A stretch of 64,000 bases of DNA from Streptomyces sp. TRM68416 (GTDB lineage: Bacteria; Actinomycetota; Actinomycetes; Streptomycetales; Streptomycetaceae): the NCBI RefSeq assembly GCF_014596915.1, contig NZ_JACVWU010000015.1, positions 1 to 64,000 on the forward strand, read 5' to 3'. The position numbers and the translations under genes are program-made. Shown here one piece after another: positions 46,271 to 54,546 of the stretch (positions are counted from its first letter, which is position 1; every line of letters starts with the position of its first letter). The notes below the pieces were generated by a model. It was not told the DNA's origin, did not search any database, and was given only the letters and a program-made list of their open reading frames with translations.

Positions 46271-48748
46271 TCAGCGGCGCGGCAGCGTCAGCTCGAACCA
46301 GACGGTCTTCCCGGCGTTCGTCCGGCTGGTGCCCCACTCGCGCGCCAGCGTGCTCACCACGCGCAGACCGCGCCCGAACTCGTCTCCGGGCCCGGCGCTC
46401 AGCAGGGTCGGCAGCTCGTGGTCGTCGTCGTCCACCTCGCACAGCAGTGTGTCACCACGGACCAGACGCAGTTCGACGGGCCGAACGTGCGCATGTCGTA
46501 CGGCATTGGTGACGAGCTCGCCGACGAGCAGCTCGGCGGTGTCGGCGAGGCGGGCGAGCCCCCAGTCGTGCAGTTGCTCGCGGACCACCGCACGGGCCCG
46601 GCCGACCTCGGCGGGGGCGAGGGCGAGCCGCCATTCGGCGACGTCGGCGGGCTCGACGCCGTTGAGGCGGGCCATGAGCAGGGCGACGTCGTCCTTGCGG
46701 CCGCCGCGAGTGTTGAGGGCGCGGATGATCGTGTCGCAGGCGTCGTCCATGGACGCGGCGGGATGCGCGGCGGACTCGCACAGGGTCGCCAGACCCACGC
46801 CGATGTCCTCGCCGCGCACCTCGACCAGCCCGTCGGTGCACATCACGAGCCGGTCTCCGGGCTCCACGCGTACGCGTACCGCCTCGAAGGGCACGCCGCC
46901 CACTCCTATGGGCGCGCCGGTGGGCAGGGCGAGCAGTTCGCTGCGGCCGTCCTCGGCCCGCACCAACACCGGGGGAATGTGGCCCGCGTTGGCGAGGTGC
47001 AGCTCGCCGGCGATCGGGTCGTAGACGGCGTAGAGGCAGGTCGCGAGGTAGGTGTCGCCGAGGCGCTGGGCGAGGTCGTCGAGGTTGCGCAGGAGTTGGG
47101 CGGGCGGCAGGTCCAGGGCGGCCATGGTCTGTACGGCCGTACGCAACTGGCCCATCATGGCGGCGGAGTTCAGGCCGTGGCCCATGACGTCGCCGACGAC
47201 GAGGGCGGTGCGGGCGCCGGGCAGTTTCACGGAGTCGAACCAGTCGCCGCCGACGCGGCCGAGCAGGGTGCCGGGCAGATAGCGGGTGGCGATGTCACAT
47301 CCGGCCATGCGCTGCGGGATGTGCGGCAGCATGCTGTCCTGGAGGGTCTCGGCGACGCTCTCCTGGAAGGTGTACATGCGCGCGTTGTCGAGCACGAGCC
47401 CGGCACGGGCGGCGAGTTCGGCGCCGGTGACGCGGTCCATGTCGTTGAAGACGGGCCGCTCGGGGTGGCGCAGCAGGATCATGAAGCCGAGCACCACATT
47501 GCGGGCCTTCAGCGGCACGACCAGCATGGAGCGGCCGGTGATCAGCGGCCGGATGTCGCGCTTCTCGAACTGCGAGGCGATGGCGTGGCCCATCTCCTCG
47601 GTGATGCGCGGCACGAGGACGGGTTCGCCGCTGGTCATGCACTGGAAGAACGGCGTGTGCGCCGGGAAGGGCATGGCCTCGCCGACCGGCACGACGTCGT
47701 CCCAGCGGCCGGGTTCGTCGGTGTGCTCGACGGCGACCCGGTGCCACATGGTGGTCGTGTCCGGCACGCCTTCGGGGAACCCCTCGCCCGCGACGACCTG
47801 TTCGCGCAGGTAGGTGCCGGCGACGTCGGTGAAGCGCGGTACGACGGCCCTGCTGACCTCGACGATGGTCCTGGCCAGGTCGAGGGAGGTGCCGATGCGC
47901 CCGCTGACCTCGTTGAGGAACTCCAGGCGCTCGCGGACGGCGGCGTACTCCAGGTCCTCGGCCTCGTCGGCGGCGTCCTGCGGCACGGGCAGCCCCTGGG
48001 CGGCGGCGCGGGCGGCCCGCTCCCGCCGCGCCCTGCGCTCGGCGCGCCGCGGCACGCCCCAGTCCGGGGTGACGGGGACCCTGGCGTTCTGGCTGAACTC
48101 CAGGACGGGGTAGCCCAGTTCGAGGATCTGCGCGACGATCCGGGCGCTCTCCCCGACGCTCATGCTGGGCAGGATCTCGGGGAGTCGGCGGGCGAGTTCC
48201 TCCGCGCCGGGGAAGTCGGTGTGCAGGGCGAAGCCGGGCGCGATCCGCTCGAAGCCCAGGTCCGTCCCGTCCGTCCCGTCCGGCCCTTCCTGGTGGTGGC
48301 GCAGCGCGCCCGCGTCGGCGGCGAGCACCAGCAGGCGCTCGCGTCCGGGGCCCACCAGGGGGTACGCCCACCACAGGACGTCGGCGCGGTCGGCGCCCGG
48401 CACGGTGAGGCGGGCGCGGCCCGCGGCGGGGAAGTTGTGCCGGCCGTCGAGGGACGACTCCAGGTCGGGCCCGAGCCCGTCGTACGCGGCGTACGCCCCG
48501 TAGGGGGTGATGTCGTCCTGCTCGGGCAGGGCCCCGGTGACGGGCAGCAGATCCACCGCGGGCCTGCCGACCGCCTCCTCCTTGGTGGCGCCGAACAGCC
48601 GCCTCGCGCCGGTGCTCCAGTGCGAGACCAGGCCCTCGCGGTCGACCACGACCACGGCCAGCGGGACGCGCCCGGCCGCGACGTGTTCCGTCGTGCCGCT
48701 CCCAGCTCCGCGGCTGGAAGGCGTCTCCCTCTCGATGCCACGGTCCAT
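46271..48748 (-). CDS. PAS-GAF-PP2C phosphatase with C-terminal ATPase (SpoIIE/RsbU-like regulator)
   Basis: An 825-residue signalling protein. PAS-like (about 15-190; VVVDREGLVSHWSTGARRLF), GAF (about 270-440; EVSGRIGTSLDLARTIVEV), PP2C phosphatase (about 470-685; GRVGGDWFDSVKL, VVGDVMGHG) and histidine kinase-like ATPase (about 700-820; ELLVGELVTNAVRHAH, N-box; GRGLRVVSTLA, G-box) follow each other. Such proteins dephosphorylate anti-anti-sigma factors and phosphorylate them with the kinase domain, and so tune a sigma-B-type factor. The overall design recalls OsaC. ATG 48748 has AGAGGG upstream; the open frame further upstream lacks a start site. Confidence 0.88.
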   Translation of the reverse strand: MDRGIERETPSSRGAGSGTTEHVAAGRVPLAVVVVDREGLVSHWSTGARRLFGATKEEAVGRPAVDLLPVTGALPEQDDITPYGAYAAYDGLGPDLESSLDGRHNFPAAGRARLTVPGADRADVLWWAYPLVGPGRERLLVLAADAGALRHHQEGPDGTDGTDLGFERIAPGFALHTDFPGAEELARRLPEILPSMSVGESARIVAQILELGYPVLEFSQNARVPVTPDWGVPRRAERRARRERAARAAAQGLPVPQDAADEAEDLEYAAVRERLEFLNEVSGRIGTSLDLARTIVEVSRAVVPRFTDVAGTYLREQVVAGEGFPEGVPDTTTMWHRVAVEHTDEPGRWDDVVPVGEAMPFPAHTPFFQCMTSGEPVLVPRITEEMGHAIASQFEKRDIRPLITGRSMLVVPLKARNVVLGFMILLRHPERPVFNDMDRVTGAELAARAGLVLDNARMYTFQESVAETLQDSMLPHIPQRMAGCDIATRYLPGTLLGRVGGDWFDSVKLPGARTALVVGDVMGHGLNSAAMMGQLRTAVQTMAALDLPPAQLLRNLDDLAQRLGDTYLATCLYAVYDPIAGELHLANAGHIPPVLVRAEDGRSELLALPTGAPIGVGGVPFEAVRVRVEPGDRLVMCTDGLVEVRGEDIGVGLATLCESAAHPAASMDDACDTIIRALNTRGGRKDDVALLMARLNGVEPADVAEWRLALAPAEVGRARAVVREQLHDWGLARLADTAELLVGELVTNAVRHAHVRPVELRLVRGDTLLCEVDDDDHELPTLLSAGPGDEFGRGLRVVSTLAREWGTSRTNAGKTVWFELTLPRR

Positions 48749-48967
48749 GGCCAAGACCCTCTCTCCCCACGGCTTGGCAAGATCTGTGCCGCCCTCTCCA
48801 CCGTACGGCGGGATCCGGTGGTGATGTGCGGCAACCCGGTAATTGGTGACGGGGAGCGCACCGGCGCACGCACCCGGCGCGCCGGTGGTGAACCTCGGTC
48901 CTCGGGCCCCGGTCGGAGATCGCGTTCGGTACGGCCGCCGGAGAGTTCGGCCGCGCCTGCCACGCAC

Positions 48968-48988
48968 GTTGCCGCGTCGCGCGGCAAC
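48968..48988 (-). terminator. Hairpin in a 336-base spacer after the SRPBCC gene
   Basis: GTTGCCGCG, a three-base loop, CGCGGCAAC lies about 100 bases after the SRPBCC stop (minus strand). Otherwise the 48749-49084 region shows only the upstream of the PP2C gene; I see no coding sequence or recognised promoter. Confidence 0.45.
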
Positions 48989-49084
48989 CGCGGGCAAGCG
49001 CGACGGGTCACGGCGGACCGGCGCGTCTCACGGGGATCCACTCGATCCGGTGAGCGGGCTCAATGCCCGCCGGACGCCGGGGAC

Positions 49085-49528
49085 TTACTTCTCGACCTCG
49101 GTGGCGAGCCGCTCCAGCAACGCGTCGTAGATCCGGGCGAGGCCCTTGGGCGCGAAGGTCCTCTCGAAGAAGCCGCCGATGCCGCCGGCGCCCTGCCAGG
49201 TGGTGGTCACGACGACCCGGGAGCTGCCCTCGCCGGCCGGGGTGACCCGCCAGGTGGTGACCATGGAGGAGTTGCGGTCCTTCTCGACGAGCTCGCCGTC
49301 GGTGGGCTCGGTGACCTCCAGGAGGCAGTCGCGCACCCGCTTGCTGGTGGCCTGGAGCTTCCAGTGGACGAGGGTGCCCTCGCCGTCGCCGCCCTCGCGC
49401 ACCTCGTACTCGCTGAAGTGCTCGGGCAGCACCTTCTGGCGGGTGCCGCTGTAGTCGGCGAGGGCGTCGAACACCTTCTCCGCGTCCGCCGCGACGACCC
49501 GCTCCGTAGTGGCCTCGACCTGCGCCAT
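49085..49528 (-). CDS. SRPBCC (START-like) domain protein
   Basis: A 147-residue protein with the START-like beta-barrel pattern: VEATTERVVAADAEKVFDALADY, WKLQATSKRVRDCLLEV, SSRVVVTTTWQG, ending in a long helix LARIYDALLERLATEVEK. Proteins of this kind bind lipids or polyketides in a hydrophobic pocket. ATG 49528 follows GGAGG by four bases. Function here unknown; it is a lone gene. Confidence 0.85.
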   Translation of the reverse strand: MAQVEATTERVVAADAEKVFDALADYSGTRQKVLPEHFSEYEVREGGDGEGTLVHWKLQATSKRVRDCLLEVTEPTDGELVEKDRNSSMVTTWRVTPAGEGSSRVVVTTTWQGAGGIGGFFERTFAPKGLARIYDALLERLATEVEK

Positions 49529-49618
49529 TGACTTCCTCCAGGACCTCGTTGCTCGGGGATGGGGGCAAGCCAACCACCCCGGTCCCCGGCCGCCCAAATC
49601 GAGGGCGCACGATCAAGG

Positions 49619-49630
49619 GAACATATGTTC
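49619..49630 (+). promoter_or_regulatory. LexA-type SOS box before the radical SAM gene
   Basis: GAACATATGTTC is a perfect palindrome of the form GAAC-N4-GTTC that LexA recognises in actinobacteria. It is centred about 40 bases upstream of the ATG at 49664, in the promoter area. No other perfect match is seen near the other genes. Confidence 0.6.
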
Positions 49631-49663
49631 TATTGTTGGGGCCAGTGCTACCGAGGAGGTGTC

Positions 49664-50701
49664 ATGCGCTGGGAGAACCTCAGCCCGCAGTCCGAGCACA
49701 GCCGGGCCGACGCCGCGCTGTTCGGCGCGGACGCGGTGACCGTCCGCACCTTCGACACGCCCGAGTTCCGCGGGATCACCTTCCACGAGATCCGGGCCCG
49801 TTCGATCGTCAACCGGGTGCCCGGAGCCTCCCGGATGCCGTTCGAATGGACGGTCAACCCCTACCGCGGCTGCTCGCACGCATGTGTGTACTGCTTTGCC
49901 CGCAAGACCCACAGCTACCTCGACCTCGACACCGGCCTCGGCTTCGACTCCCAGATCGTGGTCAAGGTGAACGCCCCGGAGCTGCTGCGCCGGCAGCTCG
50001 GCTCGCGCCGCTGGCTCGGCGAGCACATCGCGATGGGCACGAACGTCGACTGCTACCAGCGCGCGGAGGGCCGCTACCGGCTCATGCCGGGCATCATCAG
50101 CGCCCTGCGCGACCACGCGAACCCCTTCTCGATCCTGACGAAGGGCACGCTGATCCTGCGCGACCTGGACCTGTTGAAGCAGGCGGCGGAGGTGACGGAC
50201 GTCGGCATCTCCGTCTCGGTCGGCTTCCTCGACCCCGGGCTGTGGCGCACGGTCGAGCCGGGCACCCCCGCCCCCGAGCGCCGCCTGGAGGTCGTCCGGG
50301 TGCTCGGCGAGCACGGCATCGGGTGCGGGGTGCTGATGGCGCCGGTGATCCCGTTCCTGAGCGACGACCCGGCCCAACTACGGGCCACCGTGCGGGCGAT
50401 CGCGGCCGCGGGCGCCACCTCCGTCACCCCGCTCGTGCTGCATCTGCGCCCCGGCGCCCGCGAGTGGTTCATGGCCTGGCTGGCACAGCACCACCCACAC
50501 CTGGTGCGCCGCTACGAGCGGCTGTACGCCGACGGCGCCTACGCCCCGAAGTGGTACCAGCGCCGGATCACCCGTCAGGTCCACGAACTGGCCGAGGAGT
50601 ACGGCATCGGCCCCACGCGCGCGGGGACACAGCGCCGGATCCGCCCTCCCGGTCCGGAGGAGCCGATGCCGTCCGGGCCGACCCAACTCACGTTGATCTG
50701 A
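49664..50701 (+). CDS. Rv2578c-family radical SAM protein
   Basis: A 345-residue radical SAM enzyme. The CxxxCxxC cluster motif is C70-SHA-C74-VY-C77 in NPYRGCSHACVYCFARK; other parts (VNPYRGCSHA, GTNVDCYQRAEG, SILTKGTLILRDLDLL, GVLMAPVIPFLSDDPAQL) match the splB-like Rv2578c group related to spore photoproduct lyases. The function is not known, but SOS control (LexA box at 49619) would fit DNA repair; I recall the mycobacterial homologue being in the LexA regulon. ATG 49664 follows GAGGAGG. Confidence 0.88.
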   Translation: MRWENLSPQSEHSRADAALFGADAVTVRTFDTPEFRGITFHEIRARSIVNRVPGASRMPFEWTVNPYRGCSHACVYCFARKTHSYLDLDTGLGFDSQIVVKVNAPELLRRQLGSRRWLGEHIAMGTNVDCYQRAEGRYRLMPGIISALRDHANPFSILTKGTLILRDLDLLKQAAEVTDVGISVSVGFLDPGLWRTVEPGTPAPERRLEVVRVLGEHGIGCGVLMAPVIPFLSDDPAQLRATVRAIAAAGATSVTPLVLHLRPGAREWFMAWLAQHHPHLVRRYERLYADGAYAPKWYQRRITRQVHELAEEYGIGPTRAGTQRRIRPPGPEEPMPSGPTQLTLI

Positions 50702-50770
50702 GTGCGCCTCACGTTGATCTGAGTGCGACTCACCTTGATCCGAGTGCGACTCACCTTGATCTGAGCGCGT
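50687..50770. repeat. Four 21-bp tandem repeats at the end of the radical SAM gene
   Basis: Units start at 50687, 50708, 50729 and 50750, with core TTGATCTGAGTGCG (or TTGATCCGAG). Junctions form TGAGTGCGACTCA, a palindrome with 5-bp arms. Unit 1 is within the gene and contains the stop region; the rest follow. In the next frame the units encode a seven-residue THVDLSA-like repeat. Confidence 0.8.
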
Positions 50771-50899
50771 TCGAGCGCATCGGACGGCCCAATCGGGTCA
50801 AGTATTGTCAGAACACGTTCTTCCAGGCGCCCTTTCCGGCACGATGCGGCGGGGACCGTGACCCTCGCGGTCCGAAACCCTCCGTCCTGGGAGGACTTC

Positions 50900-52456
50900 A
50901 TGAGAAAGCGCGCAGCCGTGCTGTGCGGTGCCGCCGTCGTCGTCGCCGGGTCGTTCACGGCCGTGCCCGCCGAGGCGAGCGCACCGGGATCGACGCCGAA
51001 GCTCACCTGGAAGAGCTGCGGCACCACCACCTATCCGACCCTCCAGTGCGCGTCCCTCAAGGTCCCGCTCGACCACGCGAACCCGCACGGACAGAAGATC
51101 ACGCTGGCCCTGTCCCGCGTCCCGCACACCGCGAAGAAGTACCAGGGCCCGCTGCTGGTCAACCCCGGCGGCCCCGGCGGCAGCGGACTGACCCTGGCCG
51201 GGTACGTCGCGGCCAGCCTGCCCAAGGCCGTCGCGGCGCAGTACGACGTGATCGGCTTCGACCCGCGCGGCGTCGGCAAGAGCAAGCCCGCCCTCGACTG
51301 CAGGCCGGGCCACTTCAACCCGGTGCGCCCCGACTCCGTCCCGAGCACCCCGGCGATCGAGCGCGCCAACCTGGTCCGCGCCAAGTCCTTCGCCAAGGCC
51401 TGCCGCGACAAGTACGCGCACCTGCTGCCGTACATCAACACGATCAGCGCCGTGCGCGACATGGACCGGATCCGTCACGCGGTCGGCGCCGAGCGGATCA
51501 ATTACTTCGGTTATTCGTACGGCACCTACCTCGGCGCGGTCTACGCCAAGCTCTACCCGGAGCGGGTGCGGCGGCTGGTCCTGGACTCGGTCGTCGACCC
51601 GACCGGCGTCTGGTACGACAACAACCTGACACAGGACTACGCCTTCAACGACCGACACCGGGCCTTCATGACGTGGGTCGCCAAGTACCACGGCACCTAC
51701 AAGCTGGGCACCGACCCGGAGAAGATCGAGGCCAAGTGGTACGCCATGCGGGCCGCGCTGGCGAAGACACCGGCCGGCGGCAAGGTGGGCGCCGCCGAGC
51801 TGGAGGACACCTTCCTGCCCGGTGGCTACTACAACGGCTACTGGCCCTATCTGGCGGAGGCGTTCGCCGCGTACGTGAACGACCGGGACGCCGATCCGCT
51901 GGTCGAGGCGTTCGAGAACTTCGCCGCCGTCGACGCCTCGGGCGACAACGGCTACAGCATCTACACCTCGGTGGAGTGCCGTGACGCCGCGTGGCCGCGC
52001 GACTGGGACGAGTGGCGCGAGGACAACTGGGCGGTGCACGAGAAGGCACCGTTCATGACCTGGAACAACGCCTGGTACAACGCGCCGTGCGCATTCTGGC
52101 CGACCGAGTCCCTGCGGCCGGTGAACGTGGCCAACGGCAAGCTGCCGCCGGTGCTGCTGTTCCAGGCGACCGGCGACGCGGCCACCCCGTACGAAGGCGC
52201 GGTGACCGTCCATCATCTGCTGCACCGCTCCAGCCTGGTGGTGGAGCAGGGCGGCGGGAACCACGGCATCACGCTCAGCGGCAACGACTGCCTGGACAAG
52301 CACCTGGCGGCGTATCTGACCGACGGCACGGTGCCGCGCGGCTACGACGAGGTCGACGCGGTGTGCGACGCGCTGCCGGACCCGGAGCCGCCCGCCGCGA
52401 CCTCGTCCTCCTCGCGGGGCGCGACCCTGCACGGCCTGCTCGGCTTCCGCGGCTGA
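50900..52456 (+). CDS. Secreted alpha/beta hydrolase (SlpD/Tap tripeptidyl aminopeptidase-like)
   Basis: A 518-residue exported peptidase. Signal peptide (MRKRAAVLCGAAVVVAGSF), NPGGPGGSGL oxyanion region (near 90), nucleophile GYSYGTYLG near 204, GDAATPY (Asp) near 432 and GGGNHGITL (His) near 454: the Streptomyces tripeptidyl aminopeptidase family, which trims secreted proteins from the N-terminus. ATG 50900 has GAGGAC upstream, and AGAACACGTTCT at 50812-50823 is a small palindrome. The 3' end starts a 14-15-bp repeat. Confidence 0.9.
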   Translation: MRKRAAVLCGAAVVVAGSFTAVPAEASAPGSTPKLTWKSCGTTTYPTLQCASLKVPLDHANPHGQKITLALSRVPHTAKKYQGPLLVNPGGPGGSGLTLAGYVAASLPKAVAAQYDVIGFDPRGVGKSKPALDCRPGHFNPVRPDSVPSTPAIERANLVRAKSFAKACRDKYAHLLPYINTISAVRDMDRIRHAVGAERINYFGYSYGTYLGAVYAKLYPERVRRLVLDSVVDPTGVWYDNNLTQDYAFNDRHRAFMTWVAKYHGTYKLGTDPEKIEAKWYAMRAALAKTPAGGKVGAAELEDTFLPGGYYNGYWPYLAEAFAAYVNDRDADPLVEAFENFAAVDASGDNGYSIYTSVECRDAAWPRDWDEWREDNWAVHEKAPFMTWNNAWYNAPCAFWPTESLRPVNVANGKLPPVLLFQATGDAATPYEGAVTVHHLLHRSSLVVEQGGGNHGITLSGNDCLDKHLAAYLTDGTVPRGYDEVDAVCDALPDPEPPAATSSSSRGATLHGLLGFRG

Positions 52457-52513
52457 AGCTTCGCGGTCGAGGCTTCCGCGGCTGAGGCTTCGCGGTCGAG
52501 GCTTCGCGGTCGA
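52442..52513. repeat. 14/15-bp tandem repeats (5 copies)
   Basis: GGCTTCGCGGTCGA or GGCTTCCGCGGCTGA units start at 52442, 52457, 52471, 52486 and 52500. The first contains the stop codon region of the secreted peptidase. Confidence 0.75.
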
Positions 52514-52561
52514 GCCAAAAGTCGGGGGCGGAGTGTCAGAGCCATGGTCCACCATGGGCCC

Positions 52562-52960
52562 ATGAGTGTGACGACCAGGATTCCCGCCCCCGACGGGGTC
52601 GCCCCCGCCGCCCAGTACAGCCATGTCGTCGTGGGCACCGGCCGTTTCGTCGCCGTCTCCGGCCAGCTGGCCCTGGACGAGGACGGCAAGGTCGTGGGCG
52701 AGGGCGACCCGGCGGCCCAGGCCCGCCAGGTGTTCGAGAACCTCCGGCGCTGCCTGGCCGCCGCGGGCGCGACCTTCGACGACGTCGTCAAACTCACCTT
52801 CTTCGTCACGGACATGGCGTTCCTGCCCGCGATCCGCGCGGCCCGCGCCGAGCACATGGCCGACGACCGGCTGCCGGCCGCGTCGGCGGTGCAGGTGGCG
52901 GCCCTGGTGCGGCCCGAGTTCCTGATGGAGATCGAGGCCTTCGCGGTGGTGGCCGCATGA
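52562..52960 (+). CDS. RidA family protein
   Basis: A 132-residue RidA/YjgF-type enamine/imine deaminase. VAPAAQYSHVVVGTGRFVAVSGQLALDEDGKVV, VFENLRRCLAAAGATFDDVVKLTFFVTDM and PAASAVQVAALVRPEFLMEIEAFA are the family blocks. The usual catalytic Arg before the last strands is not obvious (LVRPE holds an Arg near the right place). Start 52562 is preferred by family length; an in-frame ATG at 52544, behind GGGGGCGGAG, is an equal alternative. The stop overlaps the GNAT gene. Confidence 0.85.
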   Translation: MSVTTRIPAPDGVAPAAQYSHVVVGTGRFVAVSGQLALDEDGKVVGEGDPAAQARQVFENLRRCLAAAGATFDDVVKLTFFVTDMAFLPAIRAARAEHMADDRLPAASAVQVAALVRPEFLMEIEAFAVVAA

Positions 52961-53481
52961 CGGACATCCACGTGCGGGACATGTCCTACGCCGACTGCGA
53001 CCGCGTCGCCGAGATCCGCGTCGGCGGCTGGCGGACCGCGTACCGGGGGCTGGTGCCGCAGCCGTACCTCGACGGCCTCAGCGTCCCGGCCGACGCCGAG
53101 CGACACCGCGCCCGTTTCACGCAGGGCGACGGCACGATCGTGAACCTGATCGCCGAGCGTTCCGGCACCGCGGTGGGCTGGGCCTGCCACGGGCCGTACC
53201 GCGACGGCGACACCCGCACCGAGGACGCCGAGCTGTACGCCATCTACGTCGATCCGGCGCACTACGGCGACGGCGTCGGCCGCGCCCTGCTGGCGGAGTC
53301 GGTACGCCGCTGCACGGCCGCCGGACACCCCCGCATGCTCCTGTGGGTCCTGCGGGACAACACCGGCGCCCGGCGTTTCTACGAGCGGTCCGGTTTCCGG
53401 CCCGACGGGGCGCAGGAGCCCTTCGAGGTGGACGGGGTCATGGTCCCGGAGGTGCGCTACGCCAGGGCACTGACGGCCTGA
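52957..53481 (+). CDS. GNAT family acetyltransferase
   Basis: A 174-residue acetyltransferase: VRDMSYADCDRVAEIRVGGWRTAY, AIYVDPAHYGDGVGRALL (CoA P-loop region), LWVLRDNTGARRFYERSGFR. Substrate unknown. It overlaps the RidA stop by four bases and faces the HEAT-repeat gene. Confidence 0.88.
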   Translation: MTDIHVRDMSYADCDRVAEIRVGGWRTAYRGLVPQPYLDGLSVPADAERHRARFTQGDGTIVNLIAERSGTAVGWACHGPYRDGDTRTEDAELYAIYVDPAHYGDGVGRALLAESVRRCTAAGHPRMLLWVLRDNTGARRFYERSGFRPDGAQEPFEVDGVMVPEVRYARALTA

Positions 53482-53485
53482 CCCG

Positions 53486-54061
53486 TCACCGCTGCGCCGG
53501 GATGCGCGCCAGCGCGTGCACCGCGGCCTCGGCGAGCGCCGGGTGCGCGAGGGCCTCGTTCAGGACGGTCCGGGCGCGCTCGTCGCCGAGGGTGCCGAGG
53601 CCCTCGACGCAGGCGAGGGCCACCCGGCGGTAGGGGTCGTGCGGGCGCAGCCGCCGTTCCAGGGTGGTGATCAGGGCGGGGACGGCCTCGGGCGCCCGCA
53701 GTTCCACCAGCAGCCGGACCGGGTGCAGGGCGTAGGCGACGCGCAGTTCGTTGGTGGCGAGGGCCGCGGCGGCGCGGGCGGTGCGCGGGTCGCCGAGCCG
53801 GGCGAGGGCGTAGGCGGCGGAGGCGCAGCGCTGCGGCTCACGGTGGTTCAGGAGCAGGACCAGTGATTCGAAGGCCCGCCGGTCACCGGCGACGCCGAGC
53901 CGGAACGCGGCCAGCTCGCGGGCCCACAGCGGCTGTCCCGGCTCGGTCAGCACGCCCGCCAGTTCGTCGAGGTCCCGCGTCCCCACGAGGCGCTCGTACG
54001 CCGTCGGCGCCCCGGATTCCCGTCGTAAGCGCTCCGTGAGCGACCGCAACTCTTCGTCCAT
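53486..54061 (-). CDS. HEAT-repeat adaptor-like protein
   Basis: A 191-residue all-helical protein. Repeated 30-residue helical pairs (DRRAFESLVLLLNHREPQRCASAAYALARLGDP, APEAVPALITTLERRLRPHDPYRRVALACVEGLGTLGDE) are HEAT/Armadillo-like units for protein binding. Related actinobacterial proteins serve as adaptors. No enzyme motif is seen. Confidence 0.82.
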   Translation of the reverse strand: MDEELRSLTERLRRESGAPTAYERLVGTRDLDELAGVLTEPGQPLWARELAAFRLGVAGDRRAFESLVLLLNHREPQRCASAAYALARLGDPRTARAAAALATNELRVAYALHPVRLLVELRAPEAVPALITTLERRLRPHDPYRRVALACVEGLGTLGDERARTVLNEALAHPALAEAAVHALARIPAQR

Positions 54062-54241
54062 GGCACGCAGCCTAGGCGCTCCGGCGGGGGTGCCGTGATA
54101 GGCCGTCGTTCGCCTGCGGACCCGTCGTGGCCGGTCGCGCCCCGTCGCGGCGCAGCCGCTGACAGATGCGGCCCCGCGGCCCCTTGGGGGACGCCACTGT
54201 CCGCGTCCCGGGACGTACATCACAAACACGAGGGCTGGCGC

Positions 54242-54288
54242 GCTCGTTACCCACCGGTTAAGCTCATACGAGCGAGTTACCCACTCGC
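54242..54288. promoter_or_regulatory. Possible operator/direct repeat in a 485-base spacer
   Basis: Between the divergent HEAT gene (start 54061) and the dehydrogenase (54547), a repeat occurs: GCTCGTTACCCACC (54242-54255) and GCGAGTTACCCACTCGC (54272-54288), the latter an inverted repeat GCGAGT-N5-ACTCGC. The rest of 54062-54546 holds no supported gene, although an in-frame ORF runs upstream of the dehydrogenase. Confidence 0.35.
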
Positions 54289-54546
54289 GGAACTCCTTGC
54301 GGCGGCCTGGTGACGCAGCCGCCGCAGGCGCAGTCGGTTCGGTACGTCAGGTACCGCAGTACGACCCGGCTTGGGACAGGGCCGGTCGGAAATCCGCCGT
54401 TCGCGGGCGTGTGCACGCCCGTGACCACGGCACCGGGCGTGTGCGCAAGCAGCCCGGCAGACACCCGCATCTCTCCAGCACCCGGTGCGCCCTTCGGCGC
54501 ACCCGGGCGCATTCCCAGTCGTCACCCTCATTCCTGGAGTCCCGCG

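Noticed and set aside
46112..49531. 1139-residue plus-strand open frame opposite the PP2C regulator
   Set aside because: No domain seen; it mirrors the true minus-strand gene's codon bias.
50812..50823. AGAACACGTTCT as a second LexA box
   Set aside because: Only two bases separate GAAC and GTTC instead of four, so it does not fit the LexA pattern.
54264..54512. 82-residue minus-strand open frame in the spacer before the fused dehydrogenase
   Set aside because: A CACGGC-type Cys motif is visible in its translation, but there is no ribosome site, and composition explains the frame.
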